Positions 35,224-45,046 of a stretch of 64,000 nucleotides of DNA are shown here, piece after piece. Numbering within the stretch: position 1 is the first letter of the stretch; every line of letters begins with the position of its first letter. The stretch covers positions 32,768-96,767 of the forward strand of contig JAFDXE010000017.1 of assembly GCA_018268085.1 (NCBI GenBank). The letters are read 5' to 3'. The DNA is from Bacteroidota bacterium. GTDB taxonomy: Bacteria; Bacteroidota; Bacteroidia; Chitinophagales; Chitinophagaceae. The notes below the pieces were generated by a model that saw only the letters and a program-made list of their open reading frames with translations, was not told the origin of the DNA and did no database searches. The translations under genes and the position numbers were made by a program.

Positions 35224-35242
35224 TACTAATTAATCAGCATTT

Positions 35243-36610
35243 CTATTTAATAAACCGGAATATAAAGTACATACTCAAACATATCAGGAATACGTTACCA
35301 TAGATGAGTGAGAAATTTGATTCCATGATCATCAGCGGAAATATGATTGACATGTTTACAATCTGGTTAGGATAAGATACGGCTGTGCTGTTAAAAAACT
35401 TATCGAGAAAAATGAATAATATTCCCAATAAAAACATCCCTATATAAAAACCGAGCAAACCGAAATTCATATAAATTTCAGCAAGAATAGGCGTATTGAT
35501 GGAAGTTCCGGTATCTACATCCCGGATTACTTTATAGGCTCTGCCGAAACGTTGTCCCATGTTCTCTTCCGGCTTCGATGGCCACAACACCCTTGGGATA
35601 AATTTAGTAAACAAAGGAAAATAGGATGAACCATACCAGTACGGCACCTCCGAAGGCGTTTTGGAATACACCAGTGAAAACCCTGCAGCGGGATAAGAGA
35701 ATCTCCACAGGAAATTATCCTTACCCTGTTTATCTTCATATTTAATCGCCTTCTTCTCCTCATTTTCTATGAGGTTAGCAATGAGTTCCACTTTTTCTTC
35801 GTAACTCATATTGGTATTTGTAAACCAGGTCGTTTGCCTGTAGGAACCTTTCACGGCTGAAAACTGTGTATAAAATATTGCAAAAGGTATAACCAGCAAT
35901 GCCACGATATAACGTTTTGAACCTTCAAGCATAATTAATATACAGAGGAACAATACGAATACGGCCAGTTCTGCGATCAATCCGGAAGTTACTCTTCTCA
36001 CCGTTTCAAATCCAATTACCAGCATTAAAACAGAGGTTTCCCAAAAACTTGAACGTCTTTGCAGCAACCGGTAAATTCCAAATCCTACAAAAACATACAG
36101 GGCAAAATTTGCAAGTTGCTGGATGGCTGTTAATTCAAACACAACCGACAACAGGTATATTAAAAGCATGACGGATATCATGGCATTATAATACATCGGA
36201 CTCAGCTTGTCGGGTATTGAATGAAATGGTCTTAAATTTTTAAATACATAATTATACACAAAAAAGTAGGTAGCATAAAACAACAGCAAACCATACCAGG
36301 CTACACGCATCGATTCCAGGTTAAGGATCTCGTTCATCTGGTAACTGTTGATGCGCATAAAATATACCGGTAACCCAAATGCAATGAGTTGGAAAAAGGA
36401 AACAAGGCAGATGAACGGGAATACGTGCTTCCGGGTATCGCTGTTAAAATAAATGATTGCCGGAATTGAACTCAGGATTACATGCATTCTGCCCCAATAG
36501 AGATATTCTTCTCCATTGGCTTCGGGGGGAACTACAAAATACGTTAGGTAAATTAACGCAATGATTAACCCCGCAATTAATAATAATGCCCTGTTCTTAA
36601 CTGATTCCAT
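35243..36610 (-). CDS. Wzy-like polysaccharide polymerase
   Basis: This 455-residue protein has about eleven to twelve hydrophobic segments and a large loop (about 265-345) between late membrane segments, the usual layout of O-antigen/oligosaccharide repeat-unit polymerases. No catalytic motif is conserved in such proteins, but RVTSGLIAELAVFVLF and YGSSYFPLFTKFIPRVLWPSKP resemble the exosortase-associated Wzy-like proteins of Bacteroidota. It would join lipid-linked repeat units in the periplasm. Its start overlaps the previous gene by 14 bases. Confidence 0.72.
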   Translation of the reverse strand: MESVKNRALLLIAGLIIALIYLTYFVVPPEANGEEYLYWGRMHVILSSIPAIIYFNSDTRKHVFPFICLVSFFQLIAFGLPVYFMRINSYQMNEILNLESMRVAWYGLLLFYATYFFVYNYVFKNLRPFHSIPDKLSPMYYNAMISVMLLIYLLSVVFELTAIQQLANFALYVFVGFGIYRLLQRRSSFWETSVLMLVIGFETVRRVTSGLIAELAVFVLFLCILIMLEGSKRYIVALLVIPFAIFYTQFSAVKGSYRQTTWFTNTNMSYEEKVELIANLIENEEKKAIKYEDKQGKDNFLWRFSYPAAGFSLVYSKTPSEVPYWYGSSYFPLFTKFIPRVLWPSKPEENMGQRFGRAYKVIRDVDTGTSINTPILAEIYMNFGLLGFYIGMFLLGILFIFLDKFFNSTAVSYPNQIVNMSIIFPLMIMESNFSLIYGNVFLICLSMYFIFRFIK

Positions 36611-37727
36611 CTATTCGGAAAAATTCCTTGTTTAATTCTTCGAGTGCTTTTTCGCAACTATACGGCTTATGCAATTGAGATAGTTTGCTTTTATCCAGCA
36701 TCGCATCTAACTCCAGGCTATTCAAATCTTCAAAATTCACTGCAATAATTTGTGGATACGTATTTTCAGTAACGTATTGCAAACTTCCTTTCATTACTTC
36801 CGGTATCAAAACATCCAGTCCACATACATAATATTCAAAAAGTTTATTTGGAGCATTGAATACATAATTGGGAATATGTCCTTTATATAATACAATACCC
36901 ATATCGTATTTATTAAGTACCTGCGGAAGTTCCGTATAGGCAATACCGTTATGTAAATGAATATAATCGGAGTTTATTTTACCAAGGAAGTAAATCGCTT
37001 CCGGGTCGGCATTTTGAGTATATATATCCCAAATTATTTTTCCATTCATTTGTACAACCCATTCGGCAAATTCCTTAACGTACATCGTTTGTAAACTCAG
37101 CGCCCCTACATACACACATTTTACAGGTAGATTACTGCCGGTTTTTGGTGCCGATTGCCAGGAGGCAGGAGGATAGTTCGGAAGAATGTACTTATTGGCA
37201 ATGCGTACAGGTGCAATATCCTTTTCAAACATCATCATCCTGTTTTCATTTGTATGCGAAACCCAGCGGGCTACCGGATACATTTTTTTTTCATACCGGT
37301 GAAAGTACTGGAGCAATTTAGTACCACTGGTATGTTCCTGCATAGAAGTGTATTCATGATAATGTATAAACACTTCCGCTTTTTTGTTAAAAAAATTTTT
37401 ATACAGGAACACGGGAAATGAGGAAAGGGTTTCGTAGTATAGAATACGGGCCGGGCGGTGACGCAACAATAAAAAAAAACTTCCCAGGTAAAATTTTATA
37501 AAATTCAGGTATCTGCTAAAAGCGCCCCTGGCCATTCCGAATTTTGCAAGGCGGCGTATTGAAATATTTGTAGCCGGGCTGTTAAATTGCGGCAACCTTA
37601 CTTCGGATGCCGTTGTAGATAGTACAATGATCTTTTCTTTCGTGTACGCAGTACTAACCCGTATTTCATTCTGTACCGGCGGATACAACTCTAGAGGATT
37701 AAAGTGTATAATAAAAAAATCAGCCAC
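36597..37727 (-). CDS. GT-B glycosyltransferase-like protein
   Basis: This 376-residue protein has a GT-B arrangement: an N-terminal domain with FLYKNFFNKKAEVFIHYHEYTS, then LPVKCVYVGALSLQTMYVKEF (start of the C-terminal domain) and NAPNKLFEYYVCGLDVLIPE, which matches the nucleotide-sugar site of family 4/1 enzymes. It is more divergent than its neighbours. The donor is unknown. A 123-base gap separates it from the upstream GT11-like gene, and it overlaps the Wzy-like gene. Confidence 0.75.
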   Translation of the reverse strand: MADFFIIHFNPLELYPPVQNEIRVSTAYTKEKIIVLSTTASEVRLPQFNSPATNISIRRLAKFGMARGAFSRYLNFIKFYLGSFFLLLRHRPARILYYETLSSFPVFLYKNFFNKKAEVFIHYHEYTSMQEHTSGTKLLQYFHRYEKKMYPVARWVSHTNENRMMMFEKDIAPVRIANKYILPNYPPASWQSAPKTGSNLPVKCVYVGALSLQTMYVKEFAEWVVQMNGKIIWDIYTQNADPEAIYFLGKINSDYIHLHNGIAYTELPQVLNKYDMGIVLYKGHIPNYVFNAPNKLFEYYVCGLDVLIPEVMKGSLQYVTENTYPQIIAVNFEDLNSLELDAMLDKSKLSQLHKPYSCEKALEELNKEFFRIDGIS

Positions 37728-37850
37728 CGGTTATTGTTACTTTACCTGAAATATTTTTCAATACAAACTGACGTAGATTTTTTATTGAAGGATTACCCGG
37801 AATAAGCAAACTGCGAAATTGAAAAATAAGTCCCCTTTTACTTTCTGTAA

Positions 37851-38705
37851 TCATTCTAATGTACCTATAACCTGTGCTGTAATTTCAGACCTGATACCGA
37901 AATGTGTAAAGGATGTTTCGGGAGAACTATAAGTATCCATAGCGCCCAGGTACGACGCCCATGCAGAAAAACTACTGTTGCCACTTCCCAATAAAACAGT
38001 ACTGTTTGACAATACCAGTAAGTCTTCTATGGCATTGGAAGAATTGACTAGTTCCGTACCGGGTTCCTGTAAAATTGCAGCAAGTTCCTTTTTGCCTCCA
38101 TCCGAAACGATCACGGCTGGCAGGTCTCCCATGTTTTCCCTGATCATCCTGAGTGCACTGATAAACCAATCCATTTCCGTTAGATAAAATCCGTTTTTGC
38201 CAGAAGAGCGCTGAACGAAATCTTTACCGGTGCGAATGTTCAATCCAATGAATTTCTTTTTGGAATAAGGCTCAACAAAAGAAAGACTTTTATTGATCGT
38301 AATGGATTTCAATGTATTTAATACCAGCTTGCGGTATGGAGCCAGATCATCAAAACGATGACAGGTATTCCATCGAAATAAAATATTTGAATTTGTACCC
38401 GACTGTATATTTTTTATTGCAGCGGGAATATCATCGCATTGTAAAAATGCATTTTTATGTAGCAGTAACGACTTCAGGCTGGATGCGTCTTTCTTTCTTT
38501 TCTTAAAATTATTTGCCAGCCATATTTTGTTCAGTGCTTTTTTGTAGTCGATCCCGCCCCTTGTGATCGCAGCACCCCTGGGTGAGAACCAAACAGGATC
38601 AATTAATGTGAACCCATAGTTTTCGGCTAACACTACTGCTCTTGCCCAGGGGAATAATTTATTTCCCAAACCGGCATTCCTGCAATATTGTGCTTTTACA
38701 TACAC
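37851..38705 (-). CDS. GT11-like (alpha-1,2-fucosyltransferase-like) protein
   Basis: This 284-residue protein shows all the landmarks of the fucosyltransferase 11 fold in altered form: NAGLGNKLFPWARA (family: GGLGNQLFQYA), IGLNIRTGKDF (family: HIRRGDY), VSDGGKKEL, and LLGSGNSSFSAWASYLG (family: ANSTFSWWAA). The Arg of the nucleotide site is kept. With a GDP-fucose synthase in the same locus, a fucosyltransferase role is plausible but the family boundaries are loose. Its ATG shares one base with the upstream stop. Confidence 0.68.
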   Translation of the reverse strand: MYVKAQYCRNAGLGNKLFPWARAVVLAENYGFTLIDPVWFSPRGAAITRGGIDYKKALNKIWLANNFKKRKKDASSLKSLLLHKNAFLQCDDIPAAIKNIQSGTNSNILFRWNTCHRFDDLAPYRKLVLNTLKSITINKSLSFVEPYSKKKFIGLNIRTGKDFVQRSSGKNGFYLTEMDWFISALRMIRENMGDLPAVIVSDGGKKELAAILQEPGTELVNSSNAIEDLLVLSNSTVLLGSGNSSFSAWASYLGAMDTYSSPETSFTHFGIRSEITAQVIGTLE

Positions 38706-39745
38706 TATTTCTCCAGGTAAAGTTTGTGCAGGTAACCGGCAACGGTAGCTGAACGATGTTCATAGGAATAGCCACTGTTAATGGAGCGGTTTCGGGCACG
38801 ACTACGGATTTCATTTGCCTGTTCAGCAGACAACGATTGCAACATGTTCACCTGCTGTATGCAATCAGCTAAAGTTGTATATAGAAATATTTCTGAGCCT
38901 TCCTTAAAGTAATTTTCATGATCGGTAGTTCGGGGAGCCAGTTGAATGCCTCCTACTCCGCCTATTTCAAAACTTCTCATATTGTGCGACTCCGGGTTAT
39001 GAATGCGCATCAGGTTCAATTGTATGCGGTAGGAACGTAAGGCTTTCCACAATCCATCATCAAATACCGGTCCTTTGAACGTTACGTTTTTATGTAATTT
39101 TCCTGCATGCCAGTTCATACCAAACAAATCAATTGGTATTCCTGAAGCGGCAAGATCATTAATAAATGCAAGACGATATTCATCAGTATTGCCGATAAAA
39201 CACAATTTATTTTTTTCCGGTTCGGCACAATAGCTTTCATATTTTGCTGCATCAATTTCAAATCCAAACGGCAACAATTCAGATTTGATATGATATTCAG
39301 ATTCCATTTTTTTACAGATCCCTTTATCGTAACTCATAAACAAATCAAATAATGGAATCGAATCTGTTACATTCCTGTTGCCACTCCCCCGGTTTGAAAA
39401 AATGAACGGGTTATCCGGATTATAATTTGCAAGTTTTGCTCCCTGTTGCTTCATCCATTGAAGCGTAGAAGGAAATATTTCCATTCCTTTAAATACAAAA
39501 ACCACATCAGGTTTTGATTCGATAAATTTTTCTTTCAGCGCCTCATTTACTTTTGTGAGAATATTGCTCAATCCTGCCCGGTAAACAATTTTATTGAAAA
39601 TATTTTTCTGATAGTAGTTTAAAAAAATATTCTGCGCAGCAAAGAAATCAATTTTGCTTACGAGCGGATTACCTGAAAGGTATTTCAGATAAGGTCTTTC
39701 AATTGCATAGCGGCTATCGGCTCCCACCATTAAAATACGCATCAT
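38705..39745 (-). CDS. CgeB-like GT-B glycosyltransferase
   Basis: This 346-residue protein resembles the CgeB/spore-maturation type family 1 transferases: a short N-terminal half with PDVVFVFKGMEI and ANYNPDNPF, a linker YDKGICKKM, and a C-terminal half with LCFIGNTDEYRLAFI, NMRSFEIGGVGGIQLAPRT and YFKEGSEIFLY. It probably transfers a sugar from a nucleotide donor. It is tightly packed, with one-base overlaps on both sides, so it is coupled to its neighbours. Confidence 0.78.
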   Translation of the reverse strand: MMRILMVGADSRYAIERPYLKYLSGNPLVSKIDFFAAQNIFLNYYQKNIFNKIVYRAGLSNILTKVNEALKEKFIESKPDVVFVFKGMEIFPSTLQWMKQQGAKLANYNPDNPFIFSNRGSGNRNVTDSIPLFDLFMSYDKGICKKMESEYHIKSELLPFGFEIDAAKYESYCAEPEKNKLCFIGNTDEYRLAFINDLAASGIPIDLFGMNWHAGKLHKNVTFKGPVFDDGLWKALRSYRIQLNLMRIHNPESHNMRSFEIGGVGGIQLAPRTTDHENYFKEGSEIFLYTTLADCIQQVNMLQSLSAEQANEIRSRARNRSINSGYSYEHRSATVAGYLHKLYLEK

Positions 39746-40779
39746 TACTTTTTTAAAATGGCGTAAACCTTTTGTTTGAAAGTTTTAAAAATAAAAACCG
39801 GCATCAGCAAAGCGCCTGCACTGGCAAAAAGATAGATACAATAAATCCTGAACCTGTTCCATGCATTCAGTAGTGTATAATTTTTGTTCTTTACAGGTTT
39901 TAGTCCAAGCACCAAACCCCATGCTTCCGGGAACGCACCATTCTCTTTATAATCGAGCACCCAATGCGGAAAGGTTACTGCATATATTTTGCGGAAGATC
40001 CGGTAAGTGCGGTGTTGGGTTAACGCCCCGGCATCTCTTAATGCACCAATGAGTACGTTTATTACGGAAGGCATTCCCCCGTCTACAACTTTAAAATCGC
40101 TCCATTTTTTTGCAATCCTGTCGCGGTAAGAATCACGAAACACGCCATCGAGCAATAAATCTTTTAATACAAGCGGCTTTTCTATGCAAAATAAAACAGC
40201 TCCTTTGGAGATCATATACACACCGAGGTACATCTGGGCGTAAATGCTACCATCGTATTTGGAAGTGTTGTGCTGCAGGAATACGGAGCGTTTGTAAATT
40301 AAACCACCAACAAAACTGAAGCATGAATAATTACGCAATGCAATATCGCTCCCGGCACCTATAATCCTGTTTCCCCAGGCACGTTTGATTAATGTGCCCC
40401 CGGTTCTTTCCTCTATCATGTTGCAATAGCCAATATCAGGAAAGTTATTTTCAGTAAGAAATGTAACGAGGTAGGAAATACTGTCTGCCCCGTTGATTGA
40501 ATCATCATTACCTATCACAAACGCATACTCGCCGCTGGCCATCTCAATACATTTCCTGTAATTGCGGTCATACCCCATATTCTTTTCATTGCGTTCAAAT
40601 ACAATGGGATATTTATAATGTTGTTGAAGTTGCGCAATACGGCTGGCGGTATCGTCTGTTGAACAATCATCGCTGATCACAATTTCAATATCAGCATACG
40701 ACTGTTCCTTAATGATATCCAGGCTCCTCAAGAGGTAATTAATGCGGTTATATTGTGGTATACAGATGGAAATTTTCAT
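39745..40779 (-). CDS. Family 2 glycosyltransferase
   Basis: This 344-residue GT-A enzyme has ISICIPQYNRINYLLRSLDII, IVISDDCSTDDT, and FVIGNDDSINGAD as the DxD equivalent. The C-terminal third contains one or two hydrophobic stretches (FASAGALLMPVFIF), so it may be membrane-attached. The stop and start codons overlap those of both neighbours (4 bases upstream, 1 downstream). The acceptor is unknown. Confidence 0.87.
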   Translation of the reverse strand: MKISICIPQYNRINYLLRSLDIIKEQSYADIEIVISDDCSTDDTASRIAQLQQHYKYPIVFERNEKNMGYDRNYRKCIEMASGEYAFVIGNDDSINGADSISYLVTFLTENNFPDIGYCNMIEERTGGTLIKRAWGNRIIGAGSDIALRNYSCFSFVGGLIYKRSVFLQHNTSKYDGSIYAQMYLGVYMISKGAVLFCIEKPLVLKDLLLDGVFRDSYRDRIAKKWSDFKVVDGGMPSVINVLIGALRDAGALTQHRTYRIFRKIYAVTFPHWVLDYKENGAFPEAWGLVLGLKPVKNKNYTLLNAWNRFRIYCIYLFASAGALLMPVFIFKTFKQKVYAILKK

Positions 40780-41927
40780 TTGCTGAAGTGAGTATCAATT
40801 AACTTTTCAATTCTATTAACCTGTTTTGCATAGGTATTGTCTGCTGCAAAATCTTTGCGCTGCCTTATTAGTGATTGTGTGTTAAATTCATCAAGATGTG
40901 TAATTACATGATGAAACAGGGCCGGAAGTTCTGCATTTTTATCCGGGCTACTAACCATCTGAATCAATTGTGGCATGTGGCTATATACACTTACGTAGTT
41001 AGATACGATGATTTTTCCCGTACTCACATATTCCAGTATTTTATGGTAATTGGGACCATTACGAACCGGAGAATGAAGATCATAGCAGATGAGGAATGCA
41101 TCCATACGTTGTATATCCAACGCTAATTGCGATGCCGTTACTACTCCATGCAATACAACATTTGCCGATTTTTTTAAACGGGAAATAAACTCCTTTGTTT
41201 TTTCATCTTCAAATCCATCAAAATTTCCCTCTTTAAGCTGGCAAGCGCCCCAACATTCAAAAACAACATTCCTGTTCTCTTCAATGATGTTAAGAAAGGT
41301 AACCCTGTCAATATCTTCCCTTAACAAATTACCCGCAAATCCAACATGTATTTGCTGATCAGTCTTAACATCATTCAATTGAAGAAATGACTCCGCCAAT
41401 CCATGATTGATAAAATATTTCGGAATGTTAAAGTCGCGGTATTTTGCAAGAATCTCTTCTGCAGTTGAAAATAAAATTTGTGCTCCATTTGCGACCTGGA
41501 TATTAACATCCAGTAATGGATCATCTACCGGGTGAAATATTTTTAATGCTGATTTCGGGAAATACTTCAAAGGATAAACATAAGCCAGGTCGAAAGACCA
41601 AACCACATCAATCTTTGAAGGAATGCTCCTGGTGATGCGTTTAATATGCCGCTTCATCAACAAATGGAACAGCTTTATAAAATGAAATTTGATATTATAG
41701 GGGAAACGCAGGTTATCCGTAACAATAAAAATACCGGGATGTTCTTCAACTGCAGAAATCTCCACCATTTCAGTAAAATCCTTTGTTTTATAGTTTGGTG
41801 GGTTGATAAAATAAACCTTATTCCCTCTCTTTGCCAATTCAACGGCATAATGATGTTTCGAAACAAACATCTTTCCCCAGGATTGCTGTGAGATGATGAT
41901 GATTGTTTTATTTGTAAAAGTAAACAC
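40776..41927 (-). CDS. GT-B glycosyltransferase (TuaH-like)
   Basis: This 383-residue protein starts with a Rossmann-like domain (IIIISQQSWGKMFVSKHHYAVELAKRGNKVYF), with VVWSFDLAYVYPLKYF and IFHPVDDPLLD in the middle. The C-terminal domain includes VGFAGNLLREDIDRVTFLN and FLICYDLHSPVRNGPNYHKILEYVSTGKIIVS, matching the sugar-nucleotide region of TuaH-type family 4 enzymes. A 91-base gap separates it from the next GT2 gene. Confidence 0.8.
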   Translation of the reverse strand: MFTFTNKTIIIISQQSWGKMFVSKHHYAVELAKRGNKVYFINPPNYKTKDFTEMVEISAVEEHPGIFIVTDNLRFPYNIKFHFIKLFHLLMKRHIKRITRSIPSKIDVVWSFDLAYVYPLKYFPKSALKIFHPVDDPLLDVNIQVANGAQILFSTAEEILAKYRDFNIPKYFINHGLAESFLQLNDVKTDQQIHVGFAGNLLREDIDRVTFLNIIEENRNVVFECWGACQLKEGNFDGFEDEKTKEFISRLKKSANVVLHGVVTASQLALDIQRMDAFLICYDLHSPVRNGPNYHKILEYVSTGKIIVSNYVSVYSHMPQLIQMVSSPDKNAELPALFHHVITHLDEFNTQSLIRQRKDFAADNTYAKQVNRIEKLIDTHFSK

Positions 41928-42018
41928 TAACGGATATAAACAAACGAAAATTGGTATTAATTCAGACCGAAAGTACAGGTGTGCCCGTAAGAAATTCTCC
42001 CAGGGCCTATAAGGTCAA

Positions 42019-42906
42019 TTAATCAATGTCGAAGGCAGAAGGAATACGATAGGTACGCAAATTTTTATAAAATATTTTTGCAGTTTTAAAGTCCAGTTTT
42101 AATAACCCTCTTATCATCCATCGCCGGTTATTTGCTTTCTCCCTGCTTTTGATACGCTCCGCTACTTCCTTTCCCAATGGGAAATCCTTTGAATTCAGAT
42201 AGGCCACTTTCAAATCTTCATACACCTGTTCAAAAGCTGAAAAGTCATTAACTTCCTGAGCATCATGACAACGATACCACACCATACCCTGCGGCATCAA
42301 CACAATTGAACATTTCTGGGCAAGCCGTTGCCACATTTCAAAATCACCGGCCATTCTAATGGGTTTAAAACCACCATAACTTTCAAATACGTCTCTCCTG
42401 ATAATAGCCGATAATGGAGCTCTTTTAAATAAACCAGGGCCCATATAATGATATTCATAGGCTTCCTTTGGATTCAGCACAAATGGAAAAATCTTTTTAA
42501 AGTTTTGCTCCATAGAACAAAACCCAAGTGCAGCTTCAGGAAATTGTTCCATCGTTTCCACCATTACCTGCAAACCCCAGGGATAAATATAGTCGTCTGA
42601 ATCAACATATTTAATGTATTTACCTTTTGCATACGAAGCTGCTTTATTCCTGTTAGGATAGTCGCCCAGGTTTTTTTCATTGATATAAACACGAACACGT
42701 TTATCATCGGCGGCAAAAGCATTGGCAATGTTTACCGTTTCATCCTTTGAGCCATCATCAACAATGATCAACTCAAAATCTTTGAACGTAGATGCTAGTA
42801 CACTTTGAATAGCGCTGCCGATATATCTTTCTCTATTGTAAGATGTCATTAATACACTTACCAATGGACTTGTTCCTGCAGAGGCTGTATTTATATCTCT
42901 ATTCAT
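42019..42906 (-). CDS. Family 2 glycosyltransferase, paralogue 2
   Basis: This 295-residue GT-A enzyme is closely similar to the protein at 34345-35223: SVLMTSYNRERYIGSAIQSV, LIIVDDGSKDETV, NLGDYPNRNKAASYAKGKYIKYVDSDD. The DxD is in VDSDDYIYPWG. Differences cluster in the C-terminal acceptor half. It is preceded by the longest gap (243 bases) of the polysaccharide run, which may hold an internal promoter. Confidence 0.88.
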   Translation of the reverse strand: MNRDINTASAGTSPLVSVLMTSYNRERYIGSAIQSVLASTFKDFELIIVDDGSKDETVNIANAFAADDKRVRVYINEKNLGDYPNRNKAASYAKGKYIKYVDSDDYIYPWGLQVMVETMEQFPEAALGFCSMEQNFKKIFPFVLNPKEAYEYHYMGPGLFKRAPLSAIIRRDVFESYGGFKPIRMAGDFEMWQRLAQKCSIVLMPQGMVWYRCHDAQEVNDFSAFEQVYEDLKVAYLNSKDFPLGKEVAERIKSREKANNRRWMIRGLLKLDFKTAKIFYKNLRTYRIPSAFDID

Positions 42907-43149
42907 AAAATGTTTAGAATTCGTTACCCCATTATCAACACATGCAGTATGCGGTAACTTTTTTTAATGAAAAGGAATAATAAAAAATGGATTGAAACAT
43001 TCCCACACATTCAACAACAACAATCTAAATAATACCCAGCTTATGTATTTGCCTCAAAAAAATAAATGTAGAATTTTAATTCAATACAAAATATGCATGC
43101 AGAATTTTTATAGGGTACTTATACAGGCAAATAGTTTTAAAGTATCCTA

Positions 43150-43980
43150 TTAAGATTTTAAAGTAAGAAAGTAATTGGTTGTTTTAAAAATCTCATAGTC
43201 GATAGAATAAGCATTGATCGGAAACTGACCACCAAATAACACCTGCGAAAAATTATACCGCGGTGATAGCAAATTCCAGAAATCATTGAAAAATATTCTT
43301 GAAGTAATATTTCCGGCTCCGAATTCAAACTGGATATGCTTTATTTTATTTCGGTTTATTGCCTGCATCGCACCCATCAGCACTTTGTACTCGGTTCCTT
43401 CCACATCTATTTTCAGCAGGTCTATTGTTTGATCCCGGTATGCATCCAGGTATGTATCCAGCCTGATCACTTTCACTTCTTCTTTTTCACTTTCATCAAA
43501 CGGCCTTATCGGTACTTTCAAATCAAGCAAGGAACTCAGGTCAGATCCTTTCTCATCAGCATATAAAAAAGCTGTAGCATCTGTATCACTCAATGCAGAC
43601 TGGTTGATATAAAATGTATGTGCAGGATATTTTACAGTATTAAATTGTTCTTTCAACAAGGGAATATTTGGAGCAGAAGGTTCAAAAATATGTAACTGCA
43701 GTTTTTTGTTTGATGGAACATTCGCCATAATATGCGAAGAATACTGGCCTTTATTTGCACCAACATCTATAATGGTTACTGTTTCGCCGCCTTCTTTCAA
43801 TATTTTTTTTATTACATCCAGTTCGCCGCTTTCTTCAATGGGATTTCCCTGCATTCTGCCCAATCCCTGCAAACTAACATTGTACAGGTACCACCAGCTT
43901 GTAAAATAATCATAGTGCTGGCGTTTTCTTTTGAACAGGTTAAAAATAATTTTTCCAAGAAAAAGAAGGAGATATTTCAC
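43150..43980 (-). CDS. FkbM-family SAM-dependent methyltransferase
   Basis: This 276-residue protein has the FkbM domain: SAM motif IIDVGANKGQYSSHI (about residues 71-85), LHIFEPSAPNIPLL, and IDLLKIDVEGTEYKVLMGA. An N-terminal basic-hydrophobic segment may attach it to the membrane. FkbM proteins O-methylate sugars or polyketides. In this locus a methylated sugar of the polysaccharide is the probable product. Confidence 0.87.
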   Translation of the reverse strand: MKYLLLFLGKIIFNLFKRKRQHYDYFTSWWYLYNVSLQGLGRMQGNPIEESGELDVIKKILKEGGETVTIIDVGANKGQYSSHIMANVPSNKKLQLHIFEPSAPNIPLLKEQFNTVKYPAHTFYINQSALSDTDATAFLYADEKGSDLSSLLDLKVPIRPFDESEKEEVKVIRLDTYLDAYRDQTIDLLKIDVEGTEYKVLMGAMQAINRNKIKHIQFEFGAGNITSRIFFNDFWNLLSPRYNFSQVLFGGQFPINAYSIDYEIFKTTNYFLTLKS

Positions 43981-44026
43981 AACGCAAATTTTTGTAAATG
44001 AATAATTGCTATCAAATCAATAAACA

Positions 44027-45007
44027 TTAGTGTATGCCCCGGAATTTACCACTACGCATTAATGTATCTACTACTGCTGCTGCATCAAAACTTTTTTCCT
44101 GCATCGTTGTAACGTCGATTACTTTTTGGCCGTGTATGCTCATCACTTTATCCCGGCCCCTTCTCGGTTCCCCTGCATTCCATGATTCGGAAAAAACAGC
44201 AAGATTGTATCCTTCTTCCAACGATTTTTCCTGTACCGGGCAAACCGAACGAAATTTTTCTTTTATGAAATATGCATTGTTACCGGCACTATTGCAACCA
44301 ATAAAAAAGTAGCCCCGTTCTTTTGCAAGCAGTTGAGCAGCTTTAAGCGAAGTTCCATATAAATTAAAGGGCGTTTTTTTTCCGCGGATAAAACCAGCAT
44401 CATAAGGAATGGTTACCGGATCATTGAATCCAAATAAACTATTGTATTCACAGATTATTATGTCCGGGTCTAATACATTTAATTCTTTCCACACCCAATA
44501 ATCATTACCGTCGATATCAATACTTAATATACCTGTGTTCTTATGAAAGCCGGCACTGGCCATCAACTCATTTATGTTTTCTTTGGTTATAAATTGCTGC
44601 ACTGCCCTCAGATCATAAAAAGGATACAGTTGTTCACGCTTCACTTGTGCCATATTTTCATCACTGCCATCAATTACCATTCCCGACCAGTAATTGTTCA
44701 CAAGTAAAAACCGGGTATTGGCTTCACGAAAATTTTCAACACCAAATTCTATAAAGGTTTTATTAGTAATCGGTAGCTTATTTACCAGGTACTGGATAAT
44801 ACCGTCATCGCCGAATTGCGAAAAAACCTGGAACTCCACTTCATTAAGATTTTGAATGGATGTTTTTTGATTGTTCATTGCAGCCTGGATTTGGCCCAGG
44901 TTAACTTTTGCGTTTTTGTAATCATTTAGTTCACGTTCATAAATACGATCGATTTTCTTGTAACTAACAAAAGTGTTGATGATCGACTTCTTTATTTTTG
45001 AAAACAT
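44027..45007 (-). CDS. Putative SAM methyltransferase-like protein of a polysaccharide locus
   Basis: This 326-residue protein has an N-terminal helical part (about 1-55), the block VFSQFGDDGIIQYLV, then FIEFGVENFREANTRFL (a motif-I-like glycine-rich loop with Glu) and GMVIDGSDENM, then ILSIDIDGNDYWVWKEL. This order is like FkbM-related methyltransferases, but the SAM loop is unusual (GVENFREANT). Activity is therefore uncertain. It lies between a GT4 gene and the FkbM gene. Confidence 0.55.
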   Translation of the reverse strand: MFSKIKKSIINTFVSYKKIDRIYERELNDYKNAKVNLGQIQAAMNNQKTSIQNLNEVEFQVFSQFGDDGIIQYLVNKLPITNKTFIEFGVENFREANTRFLLVNNYWSGMVIDGSDENMAQVKREQLYPFYDLRAVQQFITKENINELMASAGFHKNTGILSIDIDGNDYWVWKELNVLDPDIIICEYNSLFGFNDPVTIPYDAGFIRGKKTPFNLYGTSLKAAQLLAKERGYFFIGCNSAGNNAYFIKEKFRSVCPVQEKSLEEGYNLAVFSESWNAGEPRRGRDKVMSIHGQKVIDVTTMQEKSFDAAAVVDTLMRSGKFRGIH

Positions 45008-45046
45008 AATTTCTTTTTTAAACGAACGCTTAATATTTTTAACCCA

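Noticed and set aside
42923..42965. GTTACC/GGTAAC hairpin with T-run in the largest gap of the polysaccharide run
   Set aside because: The T-run is on the plus strand, where no gene ends, the stem is only six base pairs and the loop is long. It is probably chance.
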